Source of the DNA: Myxococcales bacterium
Lineage (GTDB): Bacteria; Myxococcota_A; Bradymonadia; Bradymonadales; GCA-2716585
Length of the DNA stretch: 64,000 bases
Reading direction: 5' to 3'
NCBI GenBank assembly: GCA_002716585.1
Contig: PBBL01000081.1
Coordinates: 124,001-188,000, forward strand
The notes under the pieces were generated by a model, which worked only from the letters and a program-made list of their open reading frames with translations, did no database searches and was not told the DNA's origin. A program made the position numbers and the translations under genes. Each line of letters starts with the position of its first letter. Position 1 is the stretch's first letter. Positions 22,311 to 31,168 of this stretch are shown here, one piece after another.

Positions 22311-23693
22311 TCAGTCGCGGACGAGGCGGCGCAGCTCGTCGAGTTCGATGGCGAAGGTCATGTCGTCGCCGTGCACGGCGACGCGCTCCTGGTTGACGAG
22401 GGCGACGTCGGTGAGGTCGCGGACGGCGACGGTGTCCTGACCGAGCTGGTGGACCCGGAGGGCGCCCAGCGCCATCCCGAAGGGTCGAAACACCTGCCCG
22501 AGGGTGTTGGGGGTGGCTTCGAGGAACAGGACGAGGCGGTCGCCGGTGCGCATGGTGGTCACGCCGTGAACGCGCTGCTCCAGGTCGCCGACCACGCCGC
22601 CGGGGGTGCGGACGACGAGGGTGTCGTCGTCGCAGTCGCCGGACCAGCACTCCTCGACGCGGACGGTGGTGTGGGTCCAGATGACGCCGCCCTCGAAGTC
22701 GGCCGCCTGGTCGAGGACCTCGACGAGGACGACGCGCTCGCTGGCGACGGTGACCTGGTCGAGGGTGAGGGCGGGCAGGGTGGTGGCGGTGGCGCTGGAG
22801 GAGACGGCGACGACGCCGGTCACCAGGAGCGCGGCGACGGCCAGCGTGCTGCGGCGCGCGGTGTGGCGCGGCTGGCGACGGCGGCGGAAGAAGGTGGCGC
22901 CCAGGAGCAGCCCGCCGAGGGCGAAGAAGGCCCCGAAGCCGCGAGGCGACCCGCCGGGGGCGGTGGTGGAGCAGGCGAGGTGGACCTGAGCGTCGTTGAT
23001 GCGGTAGCCGGAGTCGTCGCTCTCGGTGGCGACGTCGGCGTCGGTCCAATCGGAGCCGATCGCCTGGGTGTTGTTGGCGTAGAGGAAGTTCAGGCCACGG
23101 AGGTCGTCGTTGTAGAGGGTCCGCTTGAGGACCTCGCCGGGGGCGGCGCTGGGGAACATGGTCGCGTGCTCCGATTCGCTGTGGCCGAGGCCGATGAAGT
23201 GGCCCACCTCATGGGTGAGGCTGTTGCTGAGGTCGTGGCGGCCCGACTGCCCGTCGGTGGCCCAGCTGTAGTCGGCGCTGTTGATGATGATGTCCGCGTC
23301 CACGAGGCGACCGGAGCCGCGCTCAAACGAGGTCAGGGTCAGCGCGAGGGCGTTGGGGTCGTAGGGCCAGCTGTCGTCCTCCCAGATGATGGTGTTGGAG
23401 TTCTCCTGGTTCTTGACGTAGCCGTGGTGGCCGTTGGCGATCTCGCCGCCGTAGACGAGGTGGAGGTCGGCGCCGTGGCCGTTCCAGGTGTCAAACGACT
23501 CGATGATCGCCTCACGGGCCTGGGTGTTGGACATCTGGCGCGTCCCGGCGGTGTGGATCGTGTAGACGACCTCGGGGGTGTCCCAGTGGACGGTGGCGCC
23601 CGCCTCGGTCTTGCTGATCTCGAAGGCGAAGCCGGGGGCGGTCAGGAGAGAGACGACGGCGATGGTGGCAGCGGTGGTCGCAGCGAGCTTCAT
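22311..23693 (-). CDS. Matrixin metalloprotease fused to a second exported domain
   Basis: A 460-residue protein starting at the ATG at 23693 (GGGAG eight bases upstream). Signal peptide about 1-23. A matrixin-type domain follows, with zinc motif HEVGHFIGLGH (161-171) and Met-turn HATMF (Met179). Residues 241-273 have the layout of a MYXO-CTERM tail: Cys241, Gly/Pro-rich linker, membrane helix FGAFFALGGLLLGATFF, then RRRR. Instead of a stop codon the frame continues into a new signal-like segment (basic, then STLAVAALLVTGVVAV, Ala-x-Ala near 303). A second domain (about 305-460) rich in beta strands follows, with CWSGDC and a VVRTPGG motif. It looks like two adjacent genes joined in frame. 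Downstream domain function unknown. Confidence 0.85.
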   Translation of the reverse strand: MKLAATTAATIAVVSLLTAPGFAFEISKTEAGATVHWDTPEVVYTIHTAGTRQMSNTQAREAIIESFDTWNGHGADLHLVYGGEIANGHHGYVKNQENSNTIIWEDDSWPYDPNALALTLTSFERGSGRLVDADIIINSADYSWATDGQSGRHDLSNSLTHEVGHFIGLGHSESEHATMFPSAAPGEVLKRTLYNDDLRGLNFLYANNTQAIGSDWTDADVATESDDSGYRINDAQVHLACSTTAPGGSPRGFGAFFALGGLLLGATFFRRRRQPRHTARRSTLAVAALLVTGVVAVSSSATATTLPALTLDQVTVASERVVLVEVLDQAADFEGGVIWTHTTVRVEECWSGDCDDDTLVVRTPGGVVGDLEQRVHGVTTMRTGDRLVLFLEATPNTLGQVFRPFGMALGALRVHQLGQDTVAVRDLTDVALVNQERVAVHGDDMTFAIELDELRRLVRD

Positions 23694-23784
23694 GATCCAT
23701 GCTCCCTGGTACAGGACGGCGAGGTCGCTGTACCGGCGCAGGGCGTCGCGCTGCAGACGAGAGCTTCGTTTCGGTAACCCGGCT

Positions 23785-23804
23785 GCCCACAGCATGCTGT
23801 GGGC
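23785..23804. promoter_or_regulatory. Perfect 20-bp palindrome upstream of the matrixin gene
   Basis: GCCCACAGCATGCTGTGGGC is a perfect dyad about 90 bases upstream of the matrixin start, in the 287-base gap before the K+ channel gene. Its symmetry and position suit a homodimeric regulator's operator, but it could also form a short RNA hairpin. The rest of the gap (23694-23980) shows a seven-base A run near 23960 and nothing else I can name. Confidence 0.35.
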
Positions 23805-23980
23805 CCGTGGCTTTGCGTCCCGCCCTCACGAGCGGTTTGCCATTGTCGTCGAAGCGCAAGGCCCGAAGTTGAGTTGTCATTGTGGACCGGGAGGGGGGTT
23901 TCACGCCCTCCTCAGGTGGTCCTCTTGTGCATCGGGATGTACCGAGGGGGACTTGAGCAAAAAAATGAGGGGGGTGGCGG

Positions 23981-25042
23981 TCAGCTGATGTGTCGGCGCA
24001 GGTGCTCGATCTCTTCGAGGGTGCCGAGCACGAGGAGGACGTGCTTGTCGCGCACGGTGAAGTTGGGCGGCGGGTTGTAGGTGTGGCGCCCGGTGGCGGT
24101 GTTGTAGACCGCGATGACGAGGGCGTCGGTGTCACGCCGGAGGTCGGCCTCGCGCAGGGTGTGGTCCTTGATGCGCGAGCTGGCGCCGATCGGGATCTCC
24201 TCGATCCGCAGCGGGTGCGACTTGTCGCGGATCATCAGGTCGAGGAACGTCACGACGTTCGGGCGCAGCACCTCGCTCGCCATGCGCTGCCCGCTGATGA
24301 CGGTGGTGAAGATCACCCGATCGGCGCCCGCGCGCTTGTACTTCTCCTCCGAGCGGGGGTCGTCGCCCTGGGTGATGATCCGCATGGTCGGGTTGAGGGT
24401 GCGGGCGGTGATGGTGCAGAACAGGTTGTCGCGGTCGTTGCCGAGGGTCACGATCGTCCCGACGCAGCGCTTGATACCCGCTTCGAGGAGGATGGAGTCG
24501 TCGGTGGCGTCCCCTATGATGTGCGGCACCTCAAAGCCCAGCTTCTGTTGGAGGCGTTCGATGTAGAGGGGCTTCTGCTCGATCAGCACCATGGGCGCCT
24601 TGCTGGTGAGCAGCTCCTCGACGACAAACTCGCCGGGGCCGTGCAGGCCGCAGACGATGTGGTGATCTTTGAGCCGAGCGATCGTTTTGAGCATGCGCTT
24701 GCGCCGGATGTAGTTCTGGAGCTGGCCGTCGATGATGAACGCGGTCAGGCTCGATACAAAGTAGAGCATCACCCCCATGCCCATGATCAGGAGGATCAGG
24801 GTGAAGACCATCGCCTCGGGGTGTCCGCTGATGGGTATGGTCTCGCCGTAGCCGACCGTGGTCAAGGTTATCACGGTCATGTAGACGCAGTCCAGCATCG
24901 GCCACTCGCCGCCGCCGAGGATGTAGTAGCCGACGCTGCCGAACACGAGCACGAGGACGACAGAGAGGGCCGCGAACCCGATGCGGTTCTGAGCCGATCG
25001 GGCATCGTCCTGGGTGCTGGCGCTGGGGATGAGCTTGCTCAT
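23981..25042 (-). CDS. Two-TM potassium channel with TrkA-N/TrkA-C (RCK) domains
   Basis: A 353-residue MthK-like K+ channel. TM1 is about 21-42, the pore loop carries selectivity filter TLTTVGYGE (filter residues 62-66), and TM2 is about 79-104. The cytoplasmic RCK/TrkA-N domain begins HHIVCGLHGPGEFV (132-140) and contains a GDATDD acid motif. A TrkA-C domain ends the protein. Such channels gate K+ flow in response to a ligand bound to RCK. The start could be the ATG at 25042 or the GTG at 25048 two codons earlier; neither has a strong ribosome site. Confidence 0.9.
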   Translation of the reverse strand: MSKLIPSASTQDDARSAQNRIGFAALSVVLVLVFGSVGYYILGGGEWPMLDCVYMTVITLTTVGYGETIPISGHPEAMVFTLILLIMGMGVMLYFVSSLTAFIIDGQLQNYIRRKRMLKTIARLKDHHIVCGLHGPGEFVVEELLTSKAPMVLIEQKPLYIERLQQKLGFEVPHIIGDATDDSILLEAGIKRCVGTIVTLGNDRDNLFCTITARTLNPTMRIITQGDDPRSEEKYKRAGADRVIFTTVISGQRMASEVLRPNVVTFLDLMIRDKSHPLRIEEIPIGASSRIKDHTLREADLRRDTDALVIAVYNTATGRHTYNPPPNFTVRDKHVLLVLGTLEEIEHLRRHIS

Positions 25043-25283
25043 GGTCACCGCGGCCGCCCGGAGGAGGCGTTGAAATCTCGCGCTTGAGCGCCTTGACGAC
25101 GTGGGGTGTCGATCCTAACCTGATTGTGTGGTGGATAGGCGCACATCAATCCCTCGGGATCGACCGACTCAGGATGACCAACGCAGGCCGCGTTGGTCAA
25201 GTCACCTGAGCTGTTCGTTGCGGAGAGGTTGCGCCTCCAGCCATGAGACGCGTATCAAAGAGAACGCACTTCGGAGGATAAGG

Positions 25284-25502
25284 ATGAACATGGTCAAGTC
25301 TGACAAGAGCAACGACGCGGCGTACATCTCCACCGAGATCAATCGGCTCAAGCAGGAGCACATGGACCTCAAGCAGCAGCTCTCCGGGTTCGAAGGCACC
25401 CGCTACCTGACGTCCAGTCAGCAGCTTGAGCGCCGCGAGCTTCAAAAGCGCAAGCTCTACGTCAAGGACCGCATCCACACCCTCAGTCGCCGCGTCGAGT
25501 GA
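25284..25502 (+). CDS. YdcH/DUF465-like small coiled-coil protein
   Basis: A 72-residue protein with GGAGGATAAGG directly upstream of the ATG at 25284. The core, INRLKQEHMDLKQQLSGFEG followed by TRYLTSSQQLERRELQKRK, matches the DUF465/YdcH pattern: helix, conserved YLT turn, second basic helix. These short soluble helical hairpins are widespread in proteobacteria and have no firmly assigned role. The stop codon is followed by a 10-bp hairpin (25510-25536). Confidence 0.7.
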   Translation: MNMVKSDKSNDAAYISTEINRLKQEHMDLKQQLSGFEGTRYLTSSQQLERRELQKRKLYVKDRIHTLSRRVE

Positions 25503-25815
25503 CCCCAACGAGCCCGGCGCTCCGGTCGCTGGGCTCACCCTCACCTGAAACAACCCCCGACCTACCCCAGCCCGACGCGTGGACGAAGCGCCCTCGCAGC
25601 GGCTCGGCCTTACGCGGGCTCTGCGATGAGCACGACCCGCGCGGTGTACAAAAACGGAGCCACGCGTCACCAGATGTGTTACTCTGTCGGCTCCAGGGAT
25701 GGACCCAATCCAACGCAAGACCAGCAGCCGATCGGGGCGCTGTCGTCAAGTCAGAGCAGCTCGCGTTGAGGGGCGCCCCTCACCCTGCGGCGTGGGTACG
25801 GATCAGGTGCAGCAG
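25503..25815 (+). other. Intergenic region with hairpin before the kinase gene
   Basis: 313 bases without a convincing gene. A stem of ten pairs with one G-U (25510-25519 and 25527-25536, seven-base loop) follows the YdcH-like gene by seven bases and may be its terminator, again without a T run. The rest probably holds the kinase promoter, but I see no clear -35/-10 pair. Confidence 0.4.
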
Positions 25816-28800
25816 ATGTCGATTGAGCTAGGAGCCTTTCAGCTGGTCAAGCCAATCGCGCGCGGTGGTATGGCCACAGTGTGGAGGGGGGTCCACACCG
25901 TCCAGGGGGTCCCCGTCGCCGTCAAGGTGATGACGGGCCAGAACGCTCAAAAGCCAGAGTTCGTGGACGCGTTTCGAAACGAGGTGCAGGCGGTGGCGGG
26001 GCTGGCGCACCCCGGGATTGTCATGGTGTTTGACCACGGCGAGATCCCGGCGGAGGTGGAGCGCGCCTCCAACGGGCTGCTCCGCCGAGGGTGCCCCTAC
26101 CTCATCATGGATCTCGCCACTGGCGGCACCCTTGAGGCGTTGCCGATGCCGATGCCGTGGCCCGCGCTCAAGAACATCCTCCTCGTCCTGCTCGACGCGC
26201 TGGCCCATGCGCATGCCCGCGGCGTCATCCACCGGGATCTCAAACCCGCCAACGTCCTCCTGTCCTCTCCAGACGATGTGCGCCCCGGGCTCAAGCTGAC
26301 CGACTTCGGGATCGCCTACGCCGAGCCGCTGAACACGGTCCGCTCGGGGAGCATCGAGGTCAGCATGGGGACGCCCTACTACATGGCCCCCGAGCAGATC
26401 GAGGGCACCTGGCGCAGCTACGGTCCCTGGACCGATCTGTACGCGCTGGGCTGCATGGCCTGGGAGTTCGTGACCGGCGACGTCCCGTTCGACGCCGAGC
26501 ACCTCGTGGGGCTGGCCTACAAGCACCTGAGCGAGGAGCCTCCGCCGCTCGTGGCCCCCAAGGGGGTCCCCAAGGGGTTCGAGGGGTGGCTCCGGCGCAT
26601 GATGGCGAAGTCGCCCGAGGCCCGCTTTCGGCGGGCCGCTGACGCCGTGTGGGCGTTGGTCCAGCTCGACGACGAGGGGCTCGACGATCACGCCTCGCTG
26701 TCGGAATGGAACCCGAGCGCCGTGCCCAGTATGTCGGCCAGCGCGGAGGTGATGCTGCGAGACACCCAGGTCGTCTCCCCCCTCGACACCGGCGAGCAGC
26801 CTCAGACCACGCAAACGCTCGCGCGCTCCAAGGAGGTCGCAGATCCCCGCAGCTACGGCGACAAGCTGCGGGTCGGGCCGGTGCGCCTCGGCGAGCAGAC
26901 CCTGGCCGAGGTCAGCCTCCCGCCGCTGCCCATGACCTGGCGGCGCATGGAGGCCGAGCGTGGCTCCATGAAGCTCGTCGGGACGGGGCTGAGCCTGTAC
27001 GGCCTTCGCTCCATCCGCCTCGTCGGCCGCGAGCGGGAGCGGGACGTGGTCTGGAACGCCCTGCACCAGGTGCGCGACACAGGCTTCGCCCGCCTCCTGA
27101 TCCTCCACGGCGCCGCGGGCAACGGCAAGAGCCGCCTCGTCGAGTGGATGTCCCAGCGCGCCCATGAAGTGGGCAGCGCCATCCTCCTGCGCGCGTTTCA
27201 CAGCCCGCTGCCCAACCCGACGGATGGGCTGTCGCGTATGATGGCCCGTCACCTCGTGTGCGTTGGCTTGGATCGCGTCGAGGTCAAGGAGCGCCTGGAG
27301 GAACAGTTCTCGTCCCACGGGGTGGAGGACAAGTACGTCTGGAACGCCATGACGGAGCTGATCCACCCCGCCTCCGACGATGAGCTGAGGGGGACCCAAC
27401 GGATCCGTTTCGGGAGCCCGGCGCAGCGCTACGCGCTGATCATGAACTACCTGGAGTTCATCAGCGCCGAGCGCCCGGTGATCGTCTGGCTGGATGACGT
27501 GCAGTGGGGTCACGACGCGCTCAGCTTCGCCGAGTACGCCATGAACCGCCAGGAGAGCTCCCCGTGCCCTGTGCTGTTCATGCTGACGGTCCGCGATGAG
27601 GCGCTGGCCGAGCACCCGAAGGTCGAGTGGAGGCTCGCCGAGGTCGCGGCGCTCCCCGGCGCGCAGACCCTCCACATCGCGGCGCTTGAGCAGTCCGCCA
27701 CCAGCGAGCTGATCCATGAGCTGCTCGGCCTCGAAGGCGACCTCGCCCACGAGGTCGAGGTCCGCACGGGCGGCAACCCACTCTTCGCGGTGCAACTCGT
27801 CGGTGACTGGGTCGAGCGTGGGGTCCTGGAGGTGGGGGATCGCGGTTTCGTCCTCAAGGACGGCGAGCAGGCGCACCTCCCCGATGACCTCTACGACGTC
27901 TGGAGCGCCCGGATCGAGCGGCTGATCGAGGGGCACGGCATGGAGGTGGAGATGGCCCTTGAATTGGCCGCCGTGCTGGGTCAGGAGGTCGAACTCGCCG
28001 AGTGGCAGGAGGCCTGTCGCCACACCCGGATCGAGTACCCCGAGCGGCTGCTGCCCATCCTCCAGGGGCAACGGCTCGCGATCCCCAGCGATGGGGGGTC
28101 GTGGCGCTTCGCCCACAGCATCCTCCGCGAGGCGCTGGAGCGCCGCGCCCGTGAGGCGGGTCGCGCCGTGCGGTACCACCTGGCCTGCGCCGAGATGCTG
28201 CGCACCCATTACCCCCCTGGCCAGCGGAGCATCTCCCAACGCGTCGGGCACCACTTCATCGAAGCGGGCGATCTGGAGCGCGCCATCACGCCGCTGCTCG
28301 ACGCCGCGCGGGAGTGCCGCGAGCGCAGCGAGTATCAGGAGGCCCACGAGCTGCTCACCACCCGCGAGGAGGCGCTGACCGCGCTGGCCTACCCACCCCA
28401 CGATCGGCGGTGGGGGCAGGGGTGGGTGCTGCGCTCGTGGATCTGCTCCAACCAGTCCGACATCACCTCGGCCTGGTCCTGGGCCGAGAAGGCCGAGAAG
28501 CGCGCCCGGACCTACAGGTGGGAGCGGCTGCTGCCCCAGGCGCTCATCGGGCTCGGGGTCGCCGCCCGCGATCTGGGCGATCTCGATCGCGCCCGAGCCC
28601 TGCTGGAGGAGGCGCGCGATCTGCACGAGGATCTGGAGCAGCGGCTCGGGCAGGCGTACTGCCTCCAGGGGCTCGGCGTGGTGGCGCGGATGCGCGGCGA
28701 CCTGAAGACGGCCTCCGAGCTGACCCACGAGGCGCTGCTGATGCACTGGCTCGTCGAGAACATGTCGGGGGTCGCGCAGTGCAACCTGCGGCTCGCCGAG

Positions 28801-29412
28801 ATCACCGTCCGGCAAGGGGACACCGAGGTGGCCCAGGAGCACATCGACAAGTCCCTGAAGTTCTACCGGGAGCTGGGCGAGCAGCTCGGGATCGCCAACT
28901 GCGTGAACGTCCAGGCCGACATCCAGCGCCTCACCGGGCGCTTTGAGGAGGCGGAGCGGACGTACGGCGAGGCGCTCGCGTTGTACCAGCAGCTCGGCTC
29001 TCGGGTGGACGTGTACGCCCGCTACGGCGTGGGCCTGGTCATGCTGGCCAACCGACGCTGGGACGAGGCGCTGCCGATCTTCCAGTACACGCGCCAGATG
29101 TTCATGAACATGTCCCGGCGGAGCGACGTGTGGTCGAGCGCCGCGGCGCTGCTGCCCTGCACGGCCCACTTCGGCGACTGGCCCTTGTGGGACGCCTGCG
29201 TGGAAGACCTCCAGAAGGGCACCGACGTCGCCATGGCCGACTTTGACGTGGCGGAGTGCATCGAGGAGGCCGCCAACCAGGCGTTCGAGCGGGGAGGGAC
29301 CGCCCAGGCGATCCAGGCGCTCCGGCTCGCCGAGGCGCAGTGGCTCCTCCTCAAGCGCCACGATCGCGCCTCGCACGTCCGCAGCGCGCTCGCTGACATC
29401 GAGTCCCAGTGA
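25816..29412 (+). CDS. Giant Ser/Thr protein kinase with AAA-type ATPase and TPR regions
   Basis: A 1198-residue protein starting MSIELGAFQLVKPIARGG at 25816; an upstream extension of 39 codons is low quality. Residues 1-280 form a Hanks-type kinase: Gly loop ARGGMATVW, Lys37, catalytic HRDLKPANVLL (Asp141), DFG 163-165, and MAPEQIEG. After a linker, a STAND/AAA_16-like ATPase begins near 405 (LVGRERERDVVW), with Walker A GAAGNGKS at 432-439 and IVWLDDVQW as Walker B. The last about 370 residues are TPR repeats. This multi-module design is common in myxobacteria, where such kinases integrate signals and partner proteins. The ligand is unknown. It is cytoplasmic, with no membrane segment. Confidence 0.92.
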   Translation: MSIELGAFQLVKPIARGGMATVWRGVHTVQGVPVAVKVMTGQNAQKPEFVDAFRNEVQAVAGLAHPGIVMVFDHGEIPAEVERASNGLLRRGCPYLIMDLATGGTLEALPMPMPWPALKNILLVLLDALAHAHARGVIHRDLKPANVLLSSPDDVRPGLKLTDFGIAYAEPLNTVRSGSIEVSMGTPYYMAPEQIEGTWRSYGPWTDLYALGCMAWEFVTGDVPFDAEHLVGLAYKHLSEEPPPLVAPKGVPKGFEGWLRRMMAKSPEARFRRAADAVWALVQLDDEGLDDHASLSEWNPSAVPSMSASAEVMLRDTQVVSPLDTGEQPQTTQTLARSKEVADPRSYGDKLRVGPVRLGEQTLAEVSLPPLPMTWRRMEAERGSMKLVGTGLSLYGLRSIRLVGRERERDVVWNALHQVRDTGFARLLILHGAAGNGKSRLVEWMSQRAHEVGSAILLRAFHSPLPNPTDGLSRMMARHLVCVGLDRVEVKERLEEQFSSHGVEDKYVWNAMTELIHPASDDELRGTQRIRFGSPAQRYALIMNYLEFISAERPVIVWLDDVQWGHDALSFAEYAMNRQESSPCPVLFMLTVRDEALAEHPKVEWRLAEVAALPGAQTLHIAALEQSATSELIHELLGLEGDLAHEVEVRTGGNPLFAVQLVGDWVERGVLEVGDRGFVLKDGEQAHLPDDLYDVWSARIERLIEGHGMEVEMALELAAVLGQEVELAEWQEACRHTRIEYPERLLPILQGQRLAIPSDGGSWRFAHSILREALERRAREAGRAVRYHLACAEMLRTHYPPGQRSISQRVGHHFIEAGDLERAITPLLDAARECRERSEYQEAHELLTTREEALTALAYPPHDRRWGQGWVLRSWICSNQSDITSAWSWAEKAEKRARTYRWERLLPQALIGLGVAARDLGDLDRARALLEEARDLHEDLEQRLGQAYCLQGLGVVARMRGDLKTASELTHEALLMHWLVENMSGVAQCNLRLAEITVRQGDTEVAQEHIDKSLKFYRELGEQLGIANCVNVQADIQRLTGRFEEAERTYGEALALYQQLGSRVDVYARYGVGLVMLANRRWDEALPIFQYTRQMFMNMSRRSDVWSSAAALLPCTAHFGDWPLWDACVEDLQKGTDVAMADFDVAECIEEAANQAFERGGTAQAIQALRLAEAQWLLLKRHDRASHVRSALADIESQ

Positions 29413-29540
29413 GCACGCTCCTGCTGGTTTCGACGCTCCACATCGCATAACGTAACGTTTGGGTCGGCGCTCGCACGATGTGCCATGGCCTGAAGGCAGC
29501 CAGGCCCCCAACGCACCCATCCACCGTTCAAGGAGTCAAG

Positions 29541-30554
29541 ATGGCCGCGGTCAATGAGTTTGTGTCTGAGTATTACGGCAAGAAGGTGACCAGGACCGAA
29601 GACCTGGAGTTCGACGCCTGCTGTGTGGCCGATTACGATCTGTCCCTGCTTGGCCCGATCACGGCGGAGGTCAAGGAGAAGCGTTACGGGTGCGGCAGCC
29701 CCATCCCCCAGCTCCTGGAGGGGCTGACCGTCCTCGATCTGGGGAGCGGGGCGGGGATCGACTGCTTCATCGCCGCGCAGCTCGTCGGCCCCCAGGGGCG
29801 GGTCATCGGGGTCGACATGACCGCGGAGCAGCTGGAGATCGCGCGCCGCAACGTCGCGCCGATCATGGAGAACATCGGCTTCGATGAGCCCAACGTCGAG
29901 TTCCTGGAGGGGCGCATCGAGGAGATCCCGGTGGAGTCGGGCACGGTCGATGTCGTGATCTCGAACTGCGTCATCAACCTCTCCGACAACAAGGAGCGGG
30001 TCTTCTCCGAGATCCGTCGGGTGCTCAAGCCGGGCGGGGAGTTCTACATCTCGGACATCGTCGCCGACCGTCGTATCCCGGCGAGGCTTCAGGAGGACAC
30101 GACCCTCTGGTCGGAGTGCCTCTCGGGGGCGGCCTACAACGGTGATCTGACGCGGATCATGCGTCGGGCGGGCTTCGAGGACGTCCGCGCGGTCAGCCGT
30201 CGCCCGTTGAGCACGGTCATTGAGGGGATCCGCTTCGAGGCGGTCAACCTGCGCGGGTTCAAGATGGAGCTGGAGGACGCCTGCGAGGATTACGGGCAGG
30301 TGGCGATCTACCGGGGCACCATCGACGGCTACGAGGACGCGTTCACGCTTGATCTGGGGCACGTGTTCGTGTCGGGTCAGGCGGTGCGGGTCTGCAAGAA
30401 CACGGCGGACATGCTCAGCCAGTCCCGCTACGCGTCGCACTTCACGGTCAGCCCCGAGCTGCACCACGTCGGCCTGTTCCCGGATTGCGGCGCCGACCCC
30501 GGTGACGGGGAGGAGTCGAGCGCGTCGGCCTCACTCCAGGGGTCGTGCTGTTGA
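29541..30554 (+). CDS. arsM: Arsenite S-adenosylmethionine methyltransferase
   Basis: A 337-residue ArsM-type enzyme that methylates As(III) with S-adenosylmethionine in the cytoplasm. AAGGAG lies just before the ATG at 29541. The SAM motif is VLDLGSGAGID (64-74). Conserved Cys sites are CC (27-28), RYGCGSP (Cys51), ISNCVINL (Cys143) and SECLSG (Cys193), matching the thiolate residues that bind arsenic in the family. The C-terminal third (GQAVRVCKNTADML, CGADPGD, terminal Cys-Cys) is also typical of longer ArsM proteins. No arsR or arsenite pump gene is adjacent, so regulation is unclear. Its stop codon overlaps the next gene. Confidence 0.9.
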   Translation: MAAVNEFVSEYYGKKVTRTEDLEFDACCVADYDLSLLGPITAEVKEKRYGCGSPIPQLLEGLTVLDLGSGAGIDCFIAAQLVGPQGRVIGVDMTAEQLEIARRNVAPIMENIGFDEPNVEFLEGRIEEIPVESGTVDVVISNCVINLSDNKERVFSEIRRVLKPGGEFYISDIVADRRIPARLQEDTTLWSECLSGAAYNGDLTRIMRRAGFEDVRAVSRRPLSTVIEGIRFEAVNLRGFKMELEDACEDYGQVAIYRGTIDGYEDAFTLDLGHVFVSGQAVRVCKNTADMLSQSRYASHFTVSPELHHVGLFPDCGADPGDGEESSASASLQGSCC

Positions 30555-31156
30555 CCACCGACGCTTCACCCGACATCGACGCCGTCCTGACGTTGCTGCG
30601 GAGCGCCGACCTGCTGGAGGCGCTCCCTCGCACGGGCTACCTCTACAGCCGCGTTCCTCAGCCCGAGTCGGTCGCGGCGCACTCCTACGGGGTGTGCCTG
30701 GTGGCGCTCGTGCTGGTGGATCTCATCCTCAAGAGGCCCGACCCGCCCGAGATCGACCGGGCGCTCGTGCTGGAGATGGCGATCCTGCACGACATGGCGG
30801 AGGCGCTGACGACCGACATCCCATCGCCGATCAAGCGCTTCATGGGGCGCGAGCACGTCAAGGCAGGCGAGCGCCGCGCCCTGGAGGTCATGGTGCGGGG
30901 CGTCGAGCCCCGTTACCTGGCGGTGTGGGATCGGTACGAGGCGGGGGGCTGCCTGGAGTCGCGCGTCGTTCACGTCGCCGACTCGATCCAGATGATGCTC
31001 AAGGTGCTTCAGTACGAGGTCGCGGGCCTCGGCGATCTGCGGCGGTTCTGGAAGCACGAGGGCAACTTCGACGATCAGGGGATCCCCGAGGCGCGGGCGC
31101 TCCTGGAGCGGATCCGCGCGCACCACGAGGCGGGCGACTGGCCGACCGGGCTGTGA
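30545..31156 (+). CDS. HD-domain phosphohydrolase (YfbR/HDDC2-like)
   Basis: A 203-residue HD-superfamily protein starting at a GTG inside the end of arsM (10-base overlap), with AGGGG upstream. Metal ligands are His46 (VAAHSYG), His82-Asp83 (ILHDMAEA) and Asp146 (HVADSIQ), with the family's HDxxE arrangement. YfbR and HDDC2 proteins are 5'-deoxynucleotidases; 203 residues is their usual size. The coupled overlap means it is translated together with the arsenite methyltransferase, but a nucleotidase role in arsenic metabolism is not established. It ends 12 bases from a convergent lipoprotein gene. Confidence 0.85.
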   Translation: MLLTTDASPDIDAVLTLLRSADLLEALPRTGYLYSRVPQPESVAAHSYGVCLVALVLVDLILKRPDPPEIDRALVLEMAILHDMAEALTTDIPSPIKRFMGREHVKAGERRALEVMVRGVEPRYLAVWDRYEAGGCLESRVVHVADSIQMMLKVLQYEVAGLGDLRRFWKHEGNFDDQGIPEARALLERIRAHHEAGDWPTGL

Positions 31157-31168
31157 CGCCCGAGCCCG

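Noticed and set aside
25828-29520. 1230-codon open frame on the minus strand across the kinase gene
   Set aside because: Shadow of the kinase frame; no domains or ribosome site.
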